Shown: positions 38,305 to 47,425, counted from the stretch's first letter. The stretch: 64,000 bases of DNA from Thermogemmata fonticola (GCF_013694095.1 NZ_JACEFB010000013.1:1-64000); one strand, 5' to 3'. Notes: generated by a model not told the origin, from the sequence alone. Program-made: numbers and translations.

Positions 38305-40668
38305 TCAGCGGGGAGTGATGGTGGTTGTCTGCTCTTCGATCAGGGGCCGTTGCAGATGCTGGGCGCGGACCTGGGCTTGGATGCGGGCATCACCGGCTCG
38401 CACGGCCTGGACCTCGAGGCGGTAGATGGCGGCCTCTCCGGTTTTCAGTTCGGCCAACGGTGGGAAGAGCACCTGGCCTTCCCCTTCGAGAGAGGCGGCC
38501 ATTTGCGGTTGGGGACCACGCCCCATGAGGAAGCGGAGATGCTCCGACAAATGCAAGCGCACGGAGAGATCGCGGGCCGTCAGGGAACCGCTGTTGCGGA
38601 CCCTCACGTGGTAGCTGAGCCGATCCCCTGCGGAGAACACCCCCGTCGGAGCTATCAGTTCCAGGCTGAGGACCGGAACACCAATCACGGCGATCGCCGC
38701 TTCTGACCGGACCTGCAACGGTTCGGCATGGGTTCGCTGGCCTAGGCCGAATTCGGCGAGCACCACAGCGGTAAGGACAGCGCGTTCGCTCAGCCGTGCC
38801 CCACGGAGGCGCACCGCCAGGGTTCTCTGCTCGTTGGGGGCCAGCGCGGCCAGGTTCCATTCCACTCCGGCAGCTCCGGCACGCCCAGCGTGATCCACCG
38901 CGGCGACCTGCAACTCCGGCGGGACGAGCAGGCGCAGCGTCGCCCGGTCGATAGCCACTTCTCCGCGATTACTCAGCGTGATGGTCGCCACGCATTCTTG
39001 GTGAAGGTAGACCATGGCCGGGCTGTGGATGCTCACGGTGAGGTTGGCCTGGCGGACTTCGATCGTCGCGGGGGGGGCTGAGCAACTCAACTGGCCATCC
39101 GCTGTCACGGCGGCTCGGACCTGCCACTGTCCCGTTTGCTGGGCGATGAGGGACACATCGAGGGTGCGGGTCTGGCCGGGGTCCAGATGGCCGACCGGGA
39201 TTTCCAGGGGTCGGTCCGGTGTGGGATGAGCCAAGCCAGCCTCGTAATGCAGCCAGGCGGTGGCATTTTCGATGGGGGTGGGGCCGGCGTTGGTCACGGC
39301 GAGGCGCACGGGCAACCGCTCCCCCAGAATGGCCAGAGCGGGCGCTTCGATGACGGCATGCAGCCGCCCGGTTTCCAGCACGATGTTCTTCCTCTGGCGG
39401 GCTTCCAGTCCCTCGCCGCTGCGGGCATAGACCTCCAGGCTGGCTGAGCCGCTCTGTTTGCCCTGGAGCTGAAGTTGCAACTGCTGCTGGCCGCGGGCCG
39501 GTATCTTGTCCCAGGCGAAGGCCAACGTACCATCCGGTTCGACTCGCAGAGGCGGCGGCTCGCTGCGGAGGAGGGAAAGCCCCGGCGACAGACGCACCTG
39601 AACCGTGATGTTCTGGCTGTCCACGGCCGCGGCGTTGTCCAGGACCACCGTGGCGGCAAACGGTACTTGCACGCCGGCTGTGGCTGGGGTCCGCACCGTC
39701 AAGCCCAAGTCTGGAGCCGCCCACTCCACAATCGTTTCCCGGCGGGCGACCACTTTGCCGCTGCCCTGGCCATCGCTGGGCAGTTGCACGATCTCGATAG
39801 CGATGCGGCTCTTGCCTGGCTGCGGTTGCATCTGCACAAGTCGAACTGCGGCTCGACCCTCGGCGTCGGTGAAGACCTCGGCTTCCCGGCTGCCAGAACC
39901 GGTCCGACTCGCCGTGGTGCCGCTGCCGCTGCGTGCCACCAACTCGGCGGGCGGGCCATCGAGCAAGCGATAGCGGACGCGATAACCTCCGCCAGCAGCC
40001 GCCTCTGCCTCGGGCAGGACCCGCGTGGTCAAGGTCCATTCCCCGCCGGAGCGCACCACCGCCGCGGAGGGGAACTGAAAGCGGCCATCCCCCCACTGGA
40101 TGCGCACCACCGCCCGGCTGTTCGACCAGGCGAACACTTCAGGAGCGTAGGCCGTCACCACCGTCTCGCCAGGGATCGACGAGCTGACCACACACCAGGT
40201 TTGGCCCGGCGCGATCACGACATCGTCGGAAGGATCATCGTTGCCGCGAGTGATCGTGTGGGTCCGATAGTTCGTGTACGTGACGGCGTAACGGCTATCG
40301 ACCTTGTAACCGCGGCCCGGATAAATCCCCGACTCGTCCGCTTCCACGATCGTGCCGACCCCTTCCAGCAGCCACTCGATCCTCCGGGACCGGCGGGGTT
40401 GACCCTCCTTGTCGAACACCGTGCCGACCAGCACGATGGCGGCACCCAAAGGCGCCTGAATCTGGTCGCTCGGCGTCACCTCCACCTTGTACGCCTTCGG
40501 ATCGAAATTGTGGTAATAGCCCCAGCCAGCGGGTTTGGCATGATTGTGGATGATCGGACCGCCCGGCAGGATGTGGGGAAAGTAGCCGGGATTGTATGAG
40601 CAGCCGAGCACTGCTGCCAGCAGCAATACCAGGCCGCCGATGTGTCGCCGGATGGCTCTCGCGATCAT
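38305..40668 (-). CDS. Large lipoprotein with CARDB/DUF11-like repeats
   Basis: A 787-residue protein from the ATG at 40668, with GGTGGAGG upstream. The signal peptide ends in the lipobox LAAVLGC, and mature SYNPGYFPHILPGG follows. The first half includes an Ig-like opening (VEVTPSDQIQAPLGAAIVLVGTVFDKEGQP). The second half holds at least four beta-sandwich repeats of the CARDB/DUF11 type, seen as repeated V-x-N-x-G phrases such as RLAVTNAGPTPIENATA, ATITLSNRGEVAIDRATL and HVRVRNSGSLTARDLSV. It is probably attached to the cell surface or outer membrane and involved in adhesion or wall structure. Its 5' end overlaps another ORF (see 41212). Confidence 0.85.
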   Translation of the reverse strand: MIARAIRRHIGGLVLLLAAVLGCSYNPGYFPHILPGGPIIHNHAKPAGWGYYHNFDPKAYKVEVTPSDQIQAPLGAAIVLVGTVFDKEGQPRRSRRIEWLLEGVGTIVEADESGIYPGRGYKVDSRYAVTYTNYRTHTITRGNDDPSDDVVIAPGQTWCVVSSSIPGETVVTAYAPEVFAWSNSRAVVRIQWGDGRFQFPSAAVVRSGGEWTLTTRVLPEAEAAAGGGYRVRYRLLDGPPAELVARSGSGTTASRTGSGSREAEVFTDAEGRAAVRLVQMQPQPGKSRIAIEIVQLPSDGQGSGKVVARRETIVEWAAPDLGLTVRTPATAGVQVPFAATVVLDNAAAVDSQNITVQVRLSPGLSLLRSEPPPLRVEPDGTLAFAWDKIPARGQQQLQLQLQGKQSGSASLEVYARSGEGLEARQRKNIVLETGRLHAVIEAPALAILGERLPVRLAVTNAGPTPIENATAWLHYEAGLAHPTPDRPLEIPVGHLDPGQTRTLDVSLIAQQTGQWQVRAAVTADGQLSCSAPPATIEVRQANLTVSIHSPAMVYLHQECVATITLSNRGEVAIDRATLRLLVPPELQVAAVDHAGRAGAAGVEWNLAALAPNEQRTLAVRLRGARLSERAVLTAVVLAEFGLGQRTHAEPLQVRSEAAIAVIGVPVLSLELIAPTGVFSAGDRLSYHVRVRNSGSLTARDLSVRLHLSEHLRFLMGRGPQPQMAASLEGEGQVLFPPLAELKTGEAAIYRLEVQAVRAGDARIQAQVRAQHLQRPLIEEQTTTITPR

Positions 40669-41212
40669 CTCGGCCTCCACCTGTTCGCCATTCTCCGCGG
40701 CTCCCCTCGTCCCATACATCCTGGTTGGCCCCCATACCCCCGGTTGGTAAAAATGACAAGCCGACTTCCGCCGCCGAGGCCCAGCGCTGTGCCAGACTCA
40801 GGCTTTCCGCCCAAGGGCGAGCGGTCCCCACGCGGGTTTCCCGGACTGGCACTTGCGGTGTCATCGGTAGCGGCGGCTGGAACGGGACGGTTGGCGGTGC
40901 ACGCGGCGGAAGACTGGCCGGAGCCAGAGAATCATCCTTCCAGATGCGCGCATCCGATCGCGGGCGGCGCCGCACCATCGAGACAAGGCGGACGGCCTTT
41001 TCGGGATCCGCCGCGGGAAACTTCCGGCTCAGGAAACGCCGGAGGATGCGCAGCCAGCGCTGCCGACCGCTCAGCGGTTGTTCCCAATGCCGGGTCATCC
41101 AAGGTCGGGCCAGGGATGGTTTGTCCCCGGCGGGCGCTGCGCAGGCCGGAGAGCGATACGGCGTAGCAGCGGGGGAACCTTTCGAGCATTCCTCGTGTTG
41201 AAGCGTTTTCAT
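40295..41212 (-). CDS. Uncertain ORF with strong promoter and SD, overlapping the lipoprotein gene
   Basis: The ATG at 41212 has a near-perfect SD (GAGGAGG, seven bases upstream) and a strong promoter about 60 bases further up. The first ~170 codons (to about 40700) have GC-rich third positions and encode a basic, Pro/Arg-rich protein (for example RWLRILRRFLSRKFPAADPEKAV). The frame then continues about 370 bases into the lipoprotein gene in a different frame, where the reading looks like shadow. Either this is a real gene with a natural overlap, or a frameshift ends it early. I do not recognise the product. Confidence 0.4.
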   Translation of the reverse strand: MKTLQHEECSKGSPAATPYRSPACAAPAGDKPSLARPWMTRHWEQPLSGRQRWLRILRRFLSRKFPAADPEKAVRLVSMVRRRPRSDARIWKDDSLAPASLPPRAPPTVPFQPPLPMTPQVPVRETRVGTARPWAESLSLAQRWASAAEVGLSFLPTGGMGANQDVWDEGSRGEWRTGGGRDDRESHPATHRRPGIAAGSSARLLIQSRLLSPHPAGRSDHPQSCQTRWLGLLPQFRSEGVQGGGDAERPDSGAFGCRHRAGRHGVRQGGSTPPVPEDRVAAGRGRHDRGSGRVGDLSGPRLQGR

Positions 41213-41703
41213 GGCTTGGCCTCCTCACTGAGGGTAACGGTTCATTTGTCCAGATCACGCGTTCAATGTAAATATGTACCATAAAATCCGCCGTGTCAAA
41301 TCGATTTTGCAAAATTTTCCAAAAAAAAGTTTCCTGAACCGGGGAAAGGCCCGGCAGCCGGGCGAATTCCCAATCTTCAGCAGGGGCTGCCGAAGGATGA
41401 ACCCGCAGCCTCGTAGAGGATACATGGGGAGAGAAGCGGTGGGAGAAAGGCGGCGGGCAGCGGTTTTCCAGGTCAAGGCAGGGGGATTGGGGCGGAAATA
41501 TAGGCGCTGGGTGGCCGGGCGATGAATCCTCTTCCTCCTCGGAAGGGCGTAGTGCCGACAGAGAGGGGAACAGGGCGGAGGGAAGCAGGGGATCGGCTCG
41601 ATAGTTTCGGCTGGTGGGGGACGTATAAAGGGAAGGAGGCGAGGGGAAACGGTCCTGCCGCGGGTGTGGCTGAGTGCTGGCACGGGAGAGTTGAGGCGAG
41701 CCG
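41213..41703. other. Divergent intergenic region
   Basis: Holds the strong minus-strand promoter above and its A/T-rich upstream element. The part nearer the RlmL-like gene (about 41400-41700) is purine-rich on the plus strand and shows no gene or hairpin I can support; ORFs in it have shadow-like composition. Confidence 0.5.
41271..41299 (-). promoter_or_regulatory. Strong sigma-70-type promoter with A/T-rich upstream element
   Basis: The minus strand has a perfect TTGACA (41294-41299), a 17-base spacer and CATATT (41271-41276). Just upstream lie T- and A-tracts (about 41301-41335) like an UP element. The predicted start near 41264 gives a leader of about 50 bases to the ATG at 41212; the lipoprotein gene is further downstream on the same strand. 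Confidence 0.7.
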
Positions 41704-42837
41704 ATGGTACAGTATTTTGCCACCTGCGCGCGGGGTTTGGAGCCGCTATTGGCGGAGGAGCTGCGTCAGTTGGGGGCCAAGGGGGTGGCGGCAGGCCGGG
41801 GCGGCGTGCACTTCCAGGGAGATCGTTTGCTCCTGTATCGGGCCAACTTGTGGCTGCGGACGGCCATCCGCGTCCTGGAGCCGATCGTGACGGCCACGGT
41901 AGACAGCTACGACGCCCTGTATGCGGCGGTCCGTCAAGTCGATTGGCGGCCGTATCTGGATGTGGAGCAGACGCTGGCGGTGGATGCCCACGTCCGGGAC
42001 TCGCCGCTGACGCATTCGCAGTATGCTGCTCGGCGGGTCAAGGATGCCATCTGTGACCAATTCCGGGACAGGACGGGTCGGCGTCCGAGCGTGGATGCCG
42101 AGTATCCCATGCTGGGTCTGAATCTCCATGTCCACGGGCGGCAGATGGTGCTGAGCCGGGATAGCTCTTGGCAGTCGCTCCATAAGCGGGGTTACCGGCC
42201 GATTCAGACGAAGGCGCCCCTCAACGAGGCCCTGGCGGCGGGGCTGTTGCTGCATCTGGGCTGGCGCGGGGACGAACCTTTGGTGGATTTGATGTGTGGC
42301 TCTGGGACGTTGTGCATCGAGGGGGCGTGGCTGGCCCTGGAACGAGCGCCAGGTTTGACGCGGAAATGGTTCGGTTTCCAGGGCTGGCGGGATTACGAGG
42401 CGGGAACCTGGGCCTTGGTGCGGGAGGAAGCCCGGCAGCGGATGCGGAAGCAATTGCCCTTTCCGATTTGGGGGAGCGATCGTCACAGCGGGGCGGTGGC
42501 TTTGGCCCAGCGGAATGCCCGCTCCGCCGGGGTGGGACAGTGGCTGCGCTTCTACCAGGAGGATATGCGGGAGGCTCGCCCGGCGCCCGGCTGCCCACCG
42601 GGACTCATCCTCTGCAATCCCCCGTATGGCAGCCGGCTGGAAGGGTCGCGCGCGTCGGTCCTGGCCCTGTATGCCGCGCTGGGAGACACAGTCCGGCGGT
42701 ACTGGCCGCGCTGGCGCCTCGCCGTCTTTGCCGAGGGGAAGGATTGGCTGGAGGCGGTGGGATTGCCGCTCCGCAGGACGGCGGTGTTTTTCAACGGTCC
42801 CCTCCGCTGCACCCTGGCCGAGTTCTCGCCCGCATAG
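41704..42837 (+). CDS. THUMP-domain rRNA (guanine-N2) methyltransferase, RlmL-like
   Basis: A 377-residue protein. The N-terminal FATCARGLEPLLAEELRQLGA and following region form the ferredoxin-like plus THUMP RNA-binding part (to about 165). The methyltransferase domain has APLNEALAAGLL, SAM motif LVDLMCGSGTLCIEGAWLA and the catalytic LILCNPPYG. This matches the N-terminal half of E. coli RlmL, which methylates G2445 of 23S rRNA; the RlmK half is absent. The TrmN/Trm14 tRNA enzymes are a less likely alternative. Confidence 0.9.
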   Translation: MVQYFATCARGLEPLLAEELRQLGAKGVAAGRGGVHFQGDRLLLYRANLWLRTAIRVLEPIVTATVDSYDALYAAVRQVDWRPYLDVEQTLAVDAHVRDSPLTHSQYAARRVKDAICDQFRDRTGRRPSVDAEYPMLGLNLHVHGRQMVLSRDSSWQSLHKRGYRPIQTKAPLNEALAAGLLLHLGWRGDEPLVDLMCGSGTLCIEGAWLALERAPGLTRKWFGFQGWRDYEAGTWALVREEARQRMRKQLPFPIWGSDRHSGAVALAQRNARSAGVGQWLRFYQEDMREARPAPGCPPGLILCNPPYGSRLEGSRASVLALYAALGDTVRRYWPRWRLAVFAEGKDWLEAVGLPLRRTAVFFNGPLRCTLAEFSPA

Positions 42838-43022
42838 GACTAGGAGTTGAGTTCTCAACCTTCGAGAAACCGAGTTTTCATCCACCGGGAACAGCGGGAG
42901 GCATGAGGAGGCCCACCTTCAGCCCGGGTTTGACCAGGCGAATTTTTTACGGTGGTCGGGAGTCATCAGGATTAATCTGATTTGGCTCCGCTGCGGGAAA
43001 CCCGGCCCATCTGGGCTGGACA

Positions 43023-43053
43023 GAGGGGGGAGAACCCCGCCTCCGATTTTTTT
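43023..43053 (+). terminator. Intrinsic terminator after the RlmL-like gene
   Basis: GAGGGGGG pairs with CCCCGCCTC (one bulge, four-base loop AGAA), followed by seven T residues at 43047-43053. It lies about 185 bases beyond the RlmL-like stop codon. Confidence 0.6.
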
Positions 43054-43064
43054 CATTTTTTCTG

Positions 43065-43093
43065 TTGACAAGCGGGCGGAGGAATGCGAAGAT
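43065..43093 (+). promoter_or_regulatory. Candidate promoter of the DUF1501/DUF1549 pair
   Basis: A perfect -35 TTGACA (43065-43070), with a T-rich stretch before it, is followed after 17 bases by a weak -10 GAAGAT. The predicted leader to the ATG at 43230 is about 130 bases. The good -35 and poor -10 make this tentative. Confidence 0.4.
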
Positions 43094-43229
43094 CATAGAG
43101 GATGTCGGGAAGTAAGACGGTAAGCCCTTGAGTCTCTGTGGAATGGTCTTTCCGCCTGAGCCGCCCGGCATCTGCCTGCCTTGAGTTTCCGTCCCACCCC
43201 AAACAGTCACTTTTTCGCGAGGGCTGACC

Positions 43230-44519
43230 ATGCTACGGATCTATGGCTCGTCCCACCGGTTCTGTGATGGTGTGACTCGGCGTGATTTTCTCCAGATCGG
43301 GGCCTTTGGTGCAGGTCTGACGCTGGCGGACCTCTTGCGGTTGCGCCAGGCGTCGGCAGCGAGCACGCGGCAGTCCCCACGGTCGCACAAAGCGGCCATT
43401 ATGATTTACCTGCCGGGCGGTCCGTCCCACATGGACATGTACGACTTGAAGCCGAATGCGCCGGCGGAGTATCGCGGCGAGTTCAAGCCGATTCCCACGA
43501 ATGTGCCGGGAGTGCAGATTTGCGAGCACTTCCCCTTGCAGGCCAAGATGTGGGACAAGTTGGCTGCCATTCGTTCGATCGTGTCGGTCGATGAGCACAG
43601 CGACTCCCTGGTGATGACGGGCTATCCGGAGCGGGTCAACATGGTGGCGAACCATCCCAGCTTCGGGTCGGTGATTTCCAAGCTGCGGAGTGCGACGAGC
43701 GCCAATGTGCCGCCGTTTGTGAGCTTGCGGGGGATGAGCCGCGGAACGGAGCCGGGGTATTTGGGCATCGCCCACCGTCCGTTTACACCAGGCGGGCCGG
43801 GCAACGCCAATTTGCGCTTGGCTAACGGGGTGACCCTGGATCGGCTGCACGACCGCCGGACGTTGCTGGCCAGCTTCGACACCCTCCGCCGTGATATTGA
43901 TGCGTCCGGCACCATGAGCGGCATGGACAGCTACACGGAGAAGGCCATCGAGATGGTCACCTCCGGCGTAGTCCGCGATGCTTTGGACCTGAGCAAGGAA
44001 GACCCCAAGGTGCGGGAACGGTACAAGGGAGTCGAGCAATTCCTCACCGCCCGCCGGCTCATCGAAGCGGGGGTCGGCTGCGTGACGCTGTCGATCGGCG
44101 GCTGGGACACCCACGGCAAGAACTTTGAGACTCTCAAGCGGCAGTTGCCCAAAGTGGACCAGGGCATCGCCAACCTGATCCAGGACCTGCATGATCGCGG
44201 TTTGGACCAGGACGTGGTAACGATCATGTGGGGCGAGTTTGGCCGTACGCCGCGGATCAACCGGGATGCGGGCCGCGATCACTGGGCGCCGGTCATGAGC
44301 GCCTTGATTGCTGGCGGCGGCCTGAAGATGGGCCAAATGGTCGGCAGCAGCACCGAGAAAGGGGAACGGCCCAAGGATCGCCCCTGCACGGTGCAACAGG
44401 TGCTCGCCACTATCTACCTGGCCCTGGGAATCGACCCGGCCATGACCTTCCCGAATGGCTCCGGCCGCCCCGTGCACCTGCTCGATGATCGGGAACCGAT
44501 CCGCGAGTTGCTCGGCTAA
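43230..44519 (+). CDS. DUF1501 protein with twin-arginine signal
   Basis: A 429-residue protein with a Tat-type leader (VTRRDFLQIGAFGAGLTLADLL). The alkaline-phosphatase-like core includes AAIMIYLPGGPSHMDMYDLKP, CVTLSIGGWDTHGKNF and TIMWGEFGRTPRINRDAGRDHW, all typical of DUF1501. These proteins are very abundant in planctomycetes and are nearly always paired with DUF1549/DUF1553 proteins, as here with the next gene. They are thought to act in the periplasm on sulfated glycans or other polymers, but the biochemical role is not established. GAGGG lies about seven bases upstream of the ATG. Confidence 0.94.
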   Translation: MLRIYGSSHRFCDGVTRRDFLQIGAFGAGLTLADLLRLRQASAASTRQSPRSHKAAIMIYLPGGPSHMDMYDLKPNAPAEYRGEFKPIPTNVPGVQICEHFPLQAKMWDKLAAIRSIVSVDEHSDSLVMTGYPERVNMVANHPSFGSVISKLRSATSANVPPFVSLRGMSRGTEPGYLGIAHRPFTPGGPGNANLRLANGVTLDRLHDRRTLLASFDTLRRDIDASGTMSGMDSYTEKAIEMVTSGVVRDALDLSKEDPKVRERYKGVEQFLTARRLIEAGVGCVTLSIGGWDTHGKNFETLKRQLPKVDQGIANLIQDLHDRGLDQDVVTIMWGEFGRTPRINRDAGRDHWAPVMSALIAGGGLKMGQMVGSSTEKGERPKDRPCTVQQVLATIYLALGIDPAMTFPNGSGRPVHLLDDREPIRELLG

Positions 44520-44669
44520 TCCGGCAGAGCTATAATGAGCCGTGCGTGAGTCCTCGCCCGCCTTGACAGTGTGGAATAGCCTACCTGGCCTACGGGTTGT
44601 CCGACGTGGAGGTCGGGCAACCCGTTCCCACCCGAACCAGGCACATCCAGCATGATGAAGGTGAAAGCC

Positions 44670-47141
44670 ATGACCCGATACCTGTGGATTGTTGGGTTTG
44701 TCTGTGTTGGCGCCTCGGCGGCCGCGGCGCAGTCTCCGCCAGCGGTGACGGCCCTAAACGCCTATCCTGCCCAGTTGAAACTGGTGGGGGTCGACGATGC
44801 CCCGCAATTGCTCATCACCGGCCGGCGCGCCGACGGGCGTGAGATCGACCTGACCCGCGCTGTGACTTACACCGTGTCTAATCCGTCGGTCCTCCGCGTC
44901 CAGAATGACGGCCGGGTGATTCCTCTGGCCAATGGCAGCGCAGAGATCACAGCCACCTTCAACAATCTCAGCGTTAAGGTGCCGGTGGTGGCGGAGAAGA
45001 TGGAAGCGCCGCTGCCGATCAACTTCGCCAACGATGTGGTGCCGATCTTCACCAAGCTGGGCTGTGCCTCCGGCGGCTGCCACGGCAAAATCCAGGGGCA
45101 GAACGGTTTCCGCCTGTCCCTGTTAGGCCACGATCCGCGGTTCGACTATGACAATCTGCTCAAGGAATCCCGCGGCCGCCGGGTGATGCCCGCCGCTCCT
45201 GATGCCAGCCTCCTGTTGACCAAGGCGACCGGGCGTGTCCCCCACGGTGGCGGCCGGAAGATGGAACCGGACAGCGAGGAATACAAGATCGTCCGCCGCT
45301 GGATCGCTTCCGGCTTGCCCTACGGCCAGCCCAATGACCCCGTGGTCACTGGCATCAGCGTCTATCCCACCCAGCGAATCGTGGACCGCAAAGGGCAGCA
45401 GCAGCTTGTGGTCCTGGCCCATTACTCCAACGGCACGACGCAGGATGTCACCCGTCGTGCCCAGTACGAGAGCAACGACACGGAGCTGGCCACGGTCAGC
45501 GAATCCGGCCTGGTCACAGCGCAATCTCTGACGGGGCAAGCCGCCATCATGGTGCGCTTCAGCGGCTATGTCACGGTCTTCCAGGCGGTCATTCCGCGGC
45601 CCGGTCCGCCGGTGTCCTTCAGCTTCCCGGAAAACAACCCGATTGACAAAGCCACGGCCCGGAAATGGCGCGAGCTGAACATCGCCCCCAGTGAGCTGTG
45701 CTCCGACGAAGTGTTCATCCGCCGCGTCTATCTGGACATCACCGGAACGCTGCCGGATGTGGAAGCCATCCTCCAGTTCGTGGCGGATAAGGACCCCAAC
45801 AAGCGGGCTAAGCTGGTCGATCGCCTGCTGGAAACCCCGGAGTACGCCTACTACTTCGCCAACAAGTGGGCGGACATCCTGCGGGTGAAGCGGCGGGGCC
45901 AGACGGAGCGGGCCTTCGGTACCTTTGCCTTCCACGCCTGGATTCGGGACTCCCTGGCTGCGGATAAACCGTATGACCAGTTCGTCCGCGAATTGCTCAC
46001 TGCCGTGGGGGATGAGAACACCAGTCCGCCGACCGTCTGGTACAAGGAAGTCCGCACGCCGGAGAACTTCGTCGATGATGTCTCCCAGGTTTTCCTCGGC
46101 CAGCGCCTCGCCTGTGCCAACTGCCACCATCACCCCTACGAGAAGTGGTCGCAGGACGATTACTGGGGCCTGGCGGCCTTCTTCGGACGCGTCGGCACCA
46201 AGAACCTGCCCATCCCCGGCGTGCAGAATCAACAGGCGCAACGGCAGATCGTCTTCGTGCGGCCCAACGGCAGTGTGACCAACAAACGGACCGGCCAAGC
46301 GGCGGTCTACAAGCCGCTGGAGGCGGAACCGGTCTCCATCACCGTGGGGCAAGACCCGCGGGAACAGTTCGCCCAGTGGCTCACGAGTCCCAGCAACCCC
46401 TTCTTCGCTAAGGCCCTGGTGAACCGATATTGGGCGCACTTCTTTGGCCGCGGCATCGTCGATCCGCCGGATGACATGCGCGTGACCAATCCGCCGAGCA
46501 ATCCGGAATTGCTCGAAGCCCTGGCTCAATCCTTCGTGCAAAACAAGTACAGCCTCAAGGCGCTCATCCGCCTGATTTGCACGAGCCGGACCTATCAGCT
46601 CTCGGCCATTCCGAACGAGTTCAACGCCTCGGACAAGCAGTCATTCGCTCGCTACTATCCGCGGCGGTTGCAGGCGGAGGTGCTCTACGACGCGGTCAGC
46701 AAACTGACGGGAACGCCAGCGAGCTTCCCCGGTCTGCCCAACGACCGCTTCGCCCCCAATCGGGCGATCATGCTGCCGGATGAATCGTTCACTTCGTACT
46801 TCCTCGATGTGGCGGGGCGGCCCCAGCGCATCAGCGCCTGCGAATGCGAACGGGTCAACGAGGCGAGCCTGGCCATGACCCTGCACCTGCTCAACAGCCA
46901 GGAAGTCCAGGACAAGATCGCTCGGCCCGGCGGACGCGCCGACCTGTTGGCCCGCGACCCTCGCCCCGACGCCGAGAAGGTCACCGAGCTGTTCCTCCTG
47001 GCCACGGCAACCCGGCCCACCCCCGAACAGCTCCAGAAAGCCCTGGAGCACATCGCCCGCCATGAGAAAAACAAAAAGCTGGCCTACGAAAACATCATCT
47101 GGGCCTTGATCAACAGCAAAGCCTTCCTGTTCAATCAGTGA
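44670..47141 (+). CDS. Secreted DUF1549/DUF1553 protein with Ig-like and cytochrome-like parts
   Basis: About 823 residues from the ATG at 44670, which gives a clean signal peptide; ATG codons at 44652 and 44655 are alternatives. Domain order: Ig-like BIG2 domain (about 25-110); haem-type or Cys-rich segment with KLGCASGGCHGKIQG; second BIG2-like domain (about 225-310); DUF1549 (RRVYLDITGTLPDVEAI, LACANCHHHPYEKWSQDDY); DUF1553 (VNRYWAHFFGRGIVDPPDDM, then YPRRLQAEVLYDAVS). The CxxCH-like sites suggest a c-type cytochrome-like redox part. It follows the DUF1501 gene by about 150 bases and is probably co-transcribed. Confidence 0.92.
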   Translation: MTRYLWIVGFVCVGASAAAAQSPPAVTALNAYPAQLKLVGVDDAPQLLITGRRADGREIDLTRAVTYTVSNPSVLRVQNDGRVIPLANGSAEITATFNNLSVKVPVVAEKMEAPLPINFANDVVPIFTKLGCASGGCHGKIQGQNGFRLSLLGHDPRFDYDNLLKESRGRRVMPAAPDASLLLTKATGRVPHGGGRKMEPDSEEYKIVRRWIASGLPYGQPNDPVVTGISVYPTQRIVDRKGQQQLVVLAHYSNGTTQDVTRRAQYESNDTELATVSESGLVTAQSLTGQAAIMVRFSGYVTVFQAVIPRPGPPVSFSFPENNPIDKATARKWRELNIAPSELCSDEVFIRRVYLDITGTLPDVEAILQFVADKDPNKRAKLVDRLLETPEYAYYFANKWADILRVKRRGQTERAFGTFAFHAWIRDSLAADKPYDQFVRELLTAVGDENTSPPTVWYKEVRTPENFVDDVSQVFLGQRLACANCHHHPYEKWSQDDYWGLAAFFGRVGTKNLPIPGVQNQQAQRQIVFVRPNGSVTNKRTGQAAVYKPLEAEPVSITVGQDPREQFAQWLTSPSNPFFAKALVNRYWAHFFGRGIVDPPDDMRVTNPPSNPELLEALAQSFVQNKYSLKALIRLICTSRTYQLSAIPNEFNASDKQSFARYYPRRLQAEVLYDAVSKLTGTPASFPGLPNDRFAPNRAIMLPDESFTSYFLDVAGRPQRISACECERVNEASLAMTLHLLNSQEVQDKIARPGGRADLLARDPRPDAEKVTELFLLATATRPTPEQLQKALEHIARHEKNKKLAYENIIWALINSKAFLFNQ

Positions 47142-47180
47142 CGCCTGACTGTCGCTGGGAACCAGGCTGGCCGACGTGTG

Positions 47181-47217
47181 GACCGCTGGCTCTATCCCCA
47201 GCGGTCTTTTCTTTTTT
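47181..47217 (+). terminator. Intrinsic terminator after the DUF1549/1553 gene
   Basis: A perfect 9-bp stem (GACCGCTGG with CCAGCGGTC, eight-base loop) is followed by TTTTCTTTTTT, starting 39 bases after the stop codon. A textbook Rho-independent terminator for the DUF1501-DUF1549 pair. Confidence 0.92.
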
Positions 47218-47231
47218 CCGTCCTCTGCCCC

Positions 47232-47425
47232 CGGCGGAAGGAAGCCGATAGGGGAGGGGAGGCGTGAAGTCGGCGGAAGGAAGCCGATAGGGTAGGGGGG
47301 GCGTGAAGTCGGCGGAAGGAAGCCGATAGGGTAGGGGGGCGTGAAGTCGGCGGAAGGAAGCCGATAGGGGAGGGGAGGTGTGAAGCCGGCGGAAGGAAGC
47401 CGATAGGGTAGGGGAGGCGTGAAGC
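47232..47425. repeat. Five tandem copies of a 39-bp G-rich unit
   Basis: Units start at 47232, 47271, 47310, 47348 and 47387; four are 39 bp and the third is 38 bp. Each begins CGGCGGAAGGAAGCCG, a short interrupted palindrome, then runs GATAGGGG/TAGGGG with four-G tracts and ends GTGAAG. Copies differ at a few positions. No spacers are present, so it is not CRISPR. It sits just after the terminator and before the glycosidase gene. Confidence 0.93.

Larger units (their letters stand above)
42838..43229. other. Intergenic region between the RlmL-like and DUF1501 genes
   Basis: No gene is supported. It contains the terminator at 43023-43053 and the promoter candidate at 43065-43093. Confidence 0.5.

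Noticed and set aside
41746-42885. 379-codon ORF on the minus strand
   Set aside because: Shadow of the RlmL-like gene, which has NPPYG and SAM motifs.
43233-44477. 414-codon ORF on the minus strand
   Set aside because: Shadow of the DUF1501 gene in GC-rich DNA.
45123-46541. 472-codon ORF on the minus strand
   Set aside because: Shadow of the DUF1549/1553 gene.
47232-47425. CRISPR array
   Set aside because: The repeats are directly adjacent without unique spacers, and there are no cas genes in the window.
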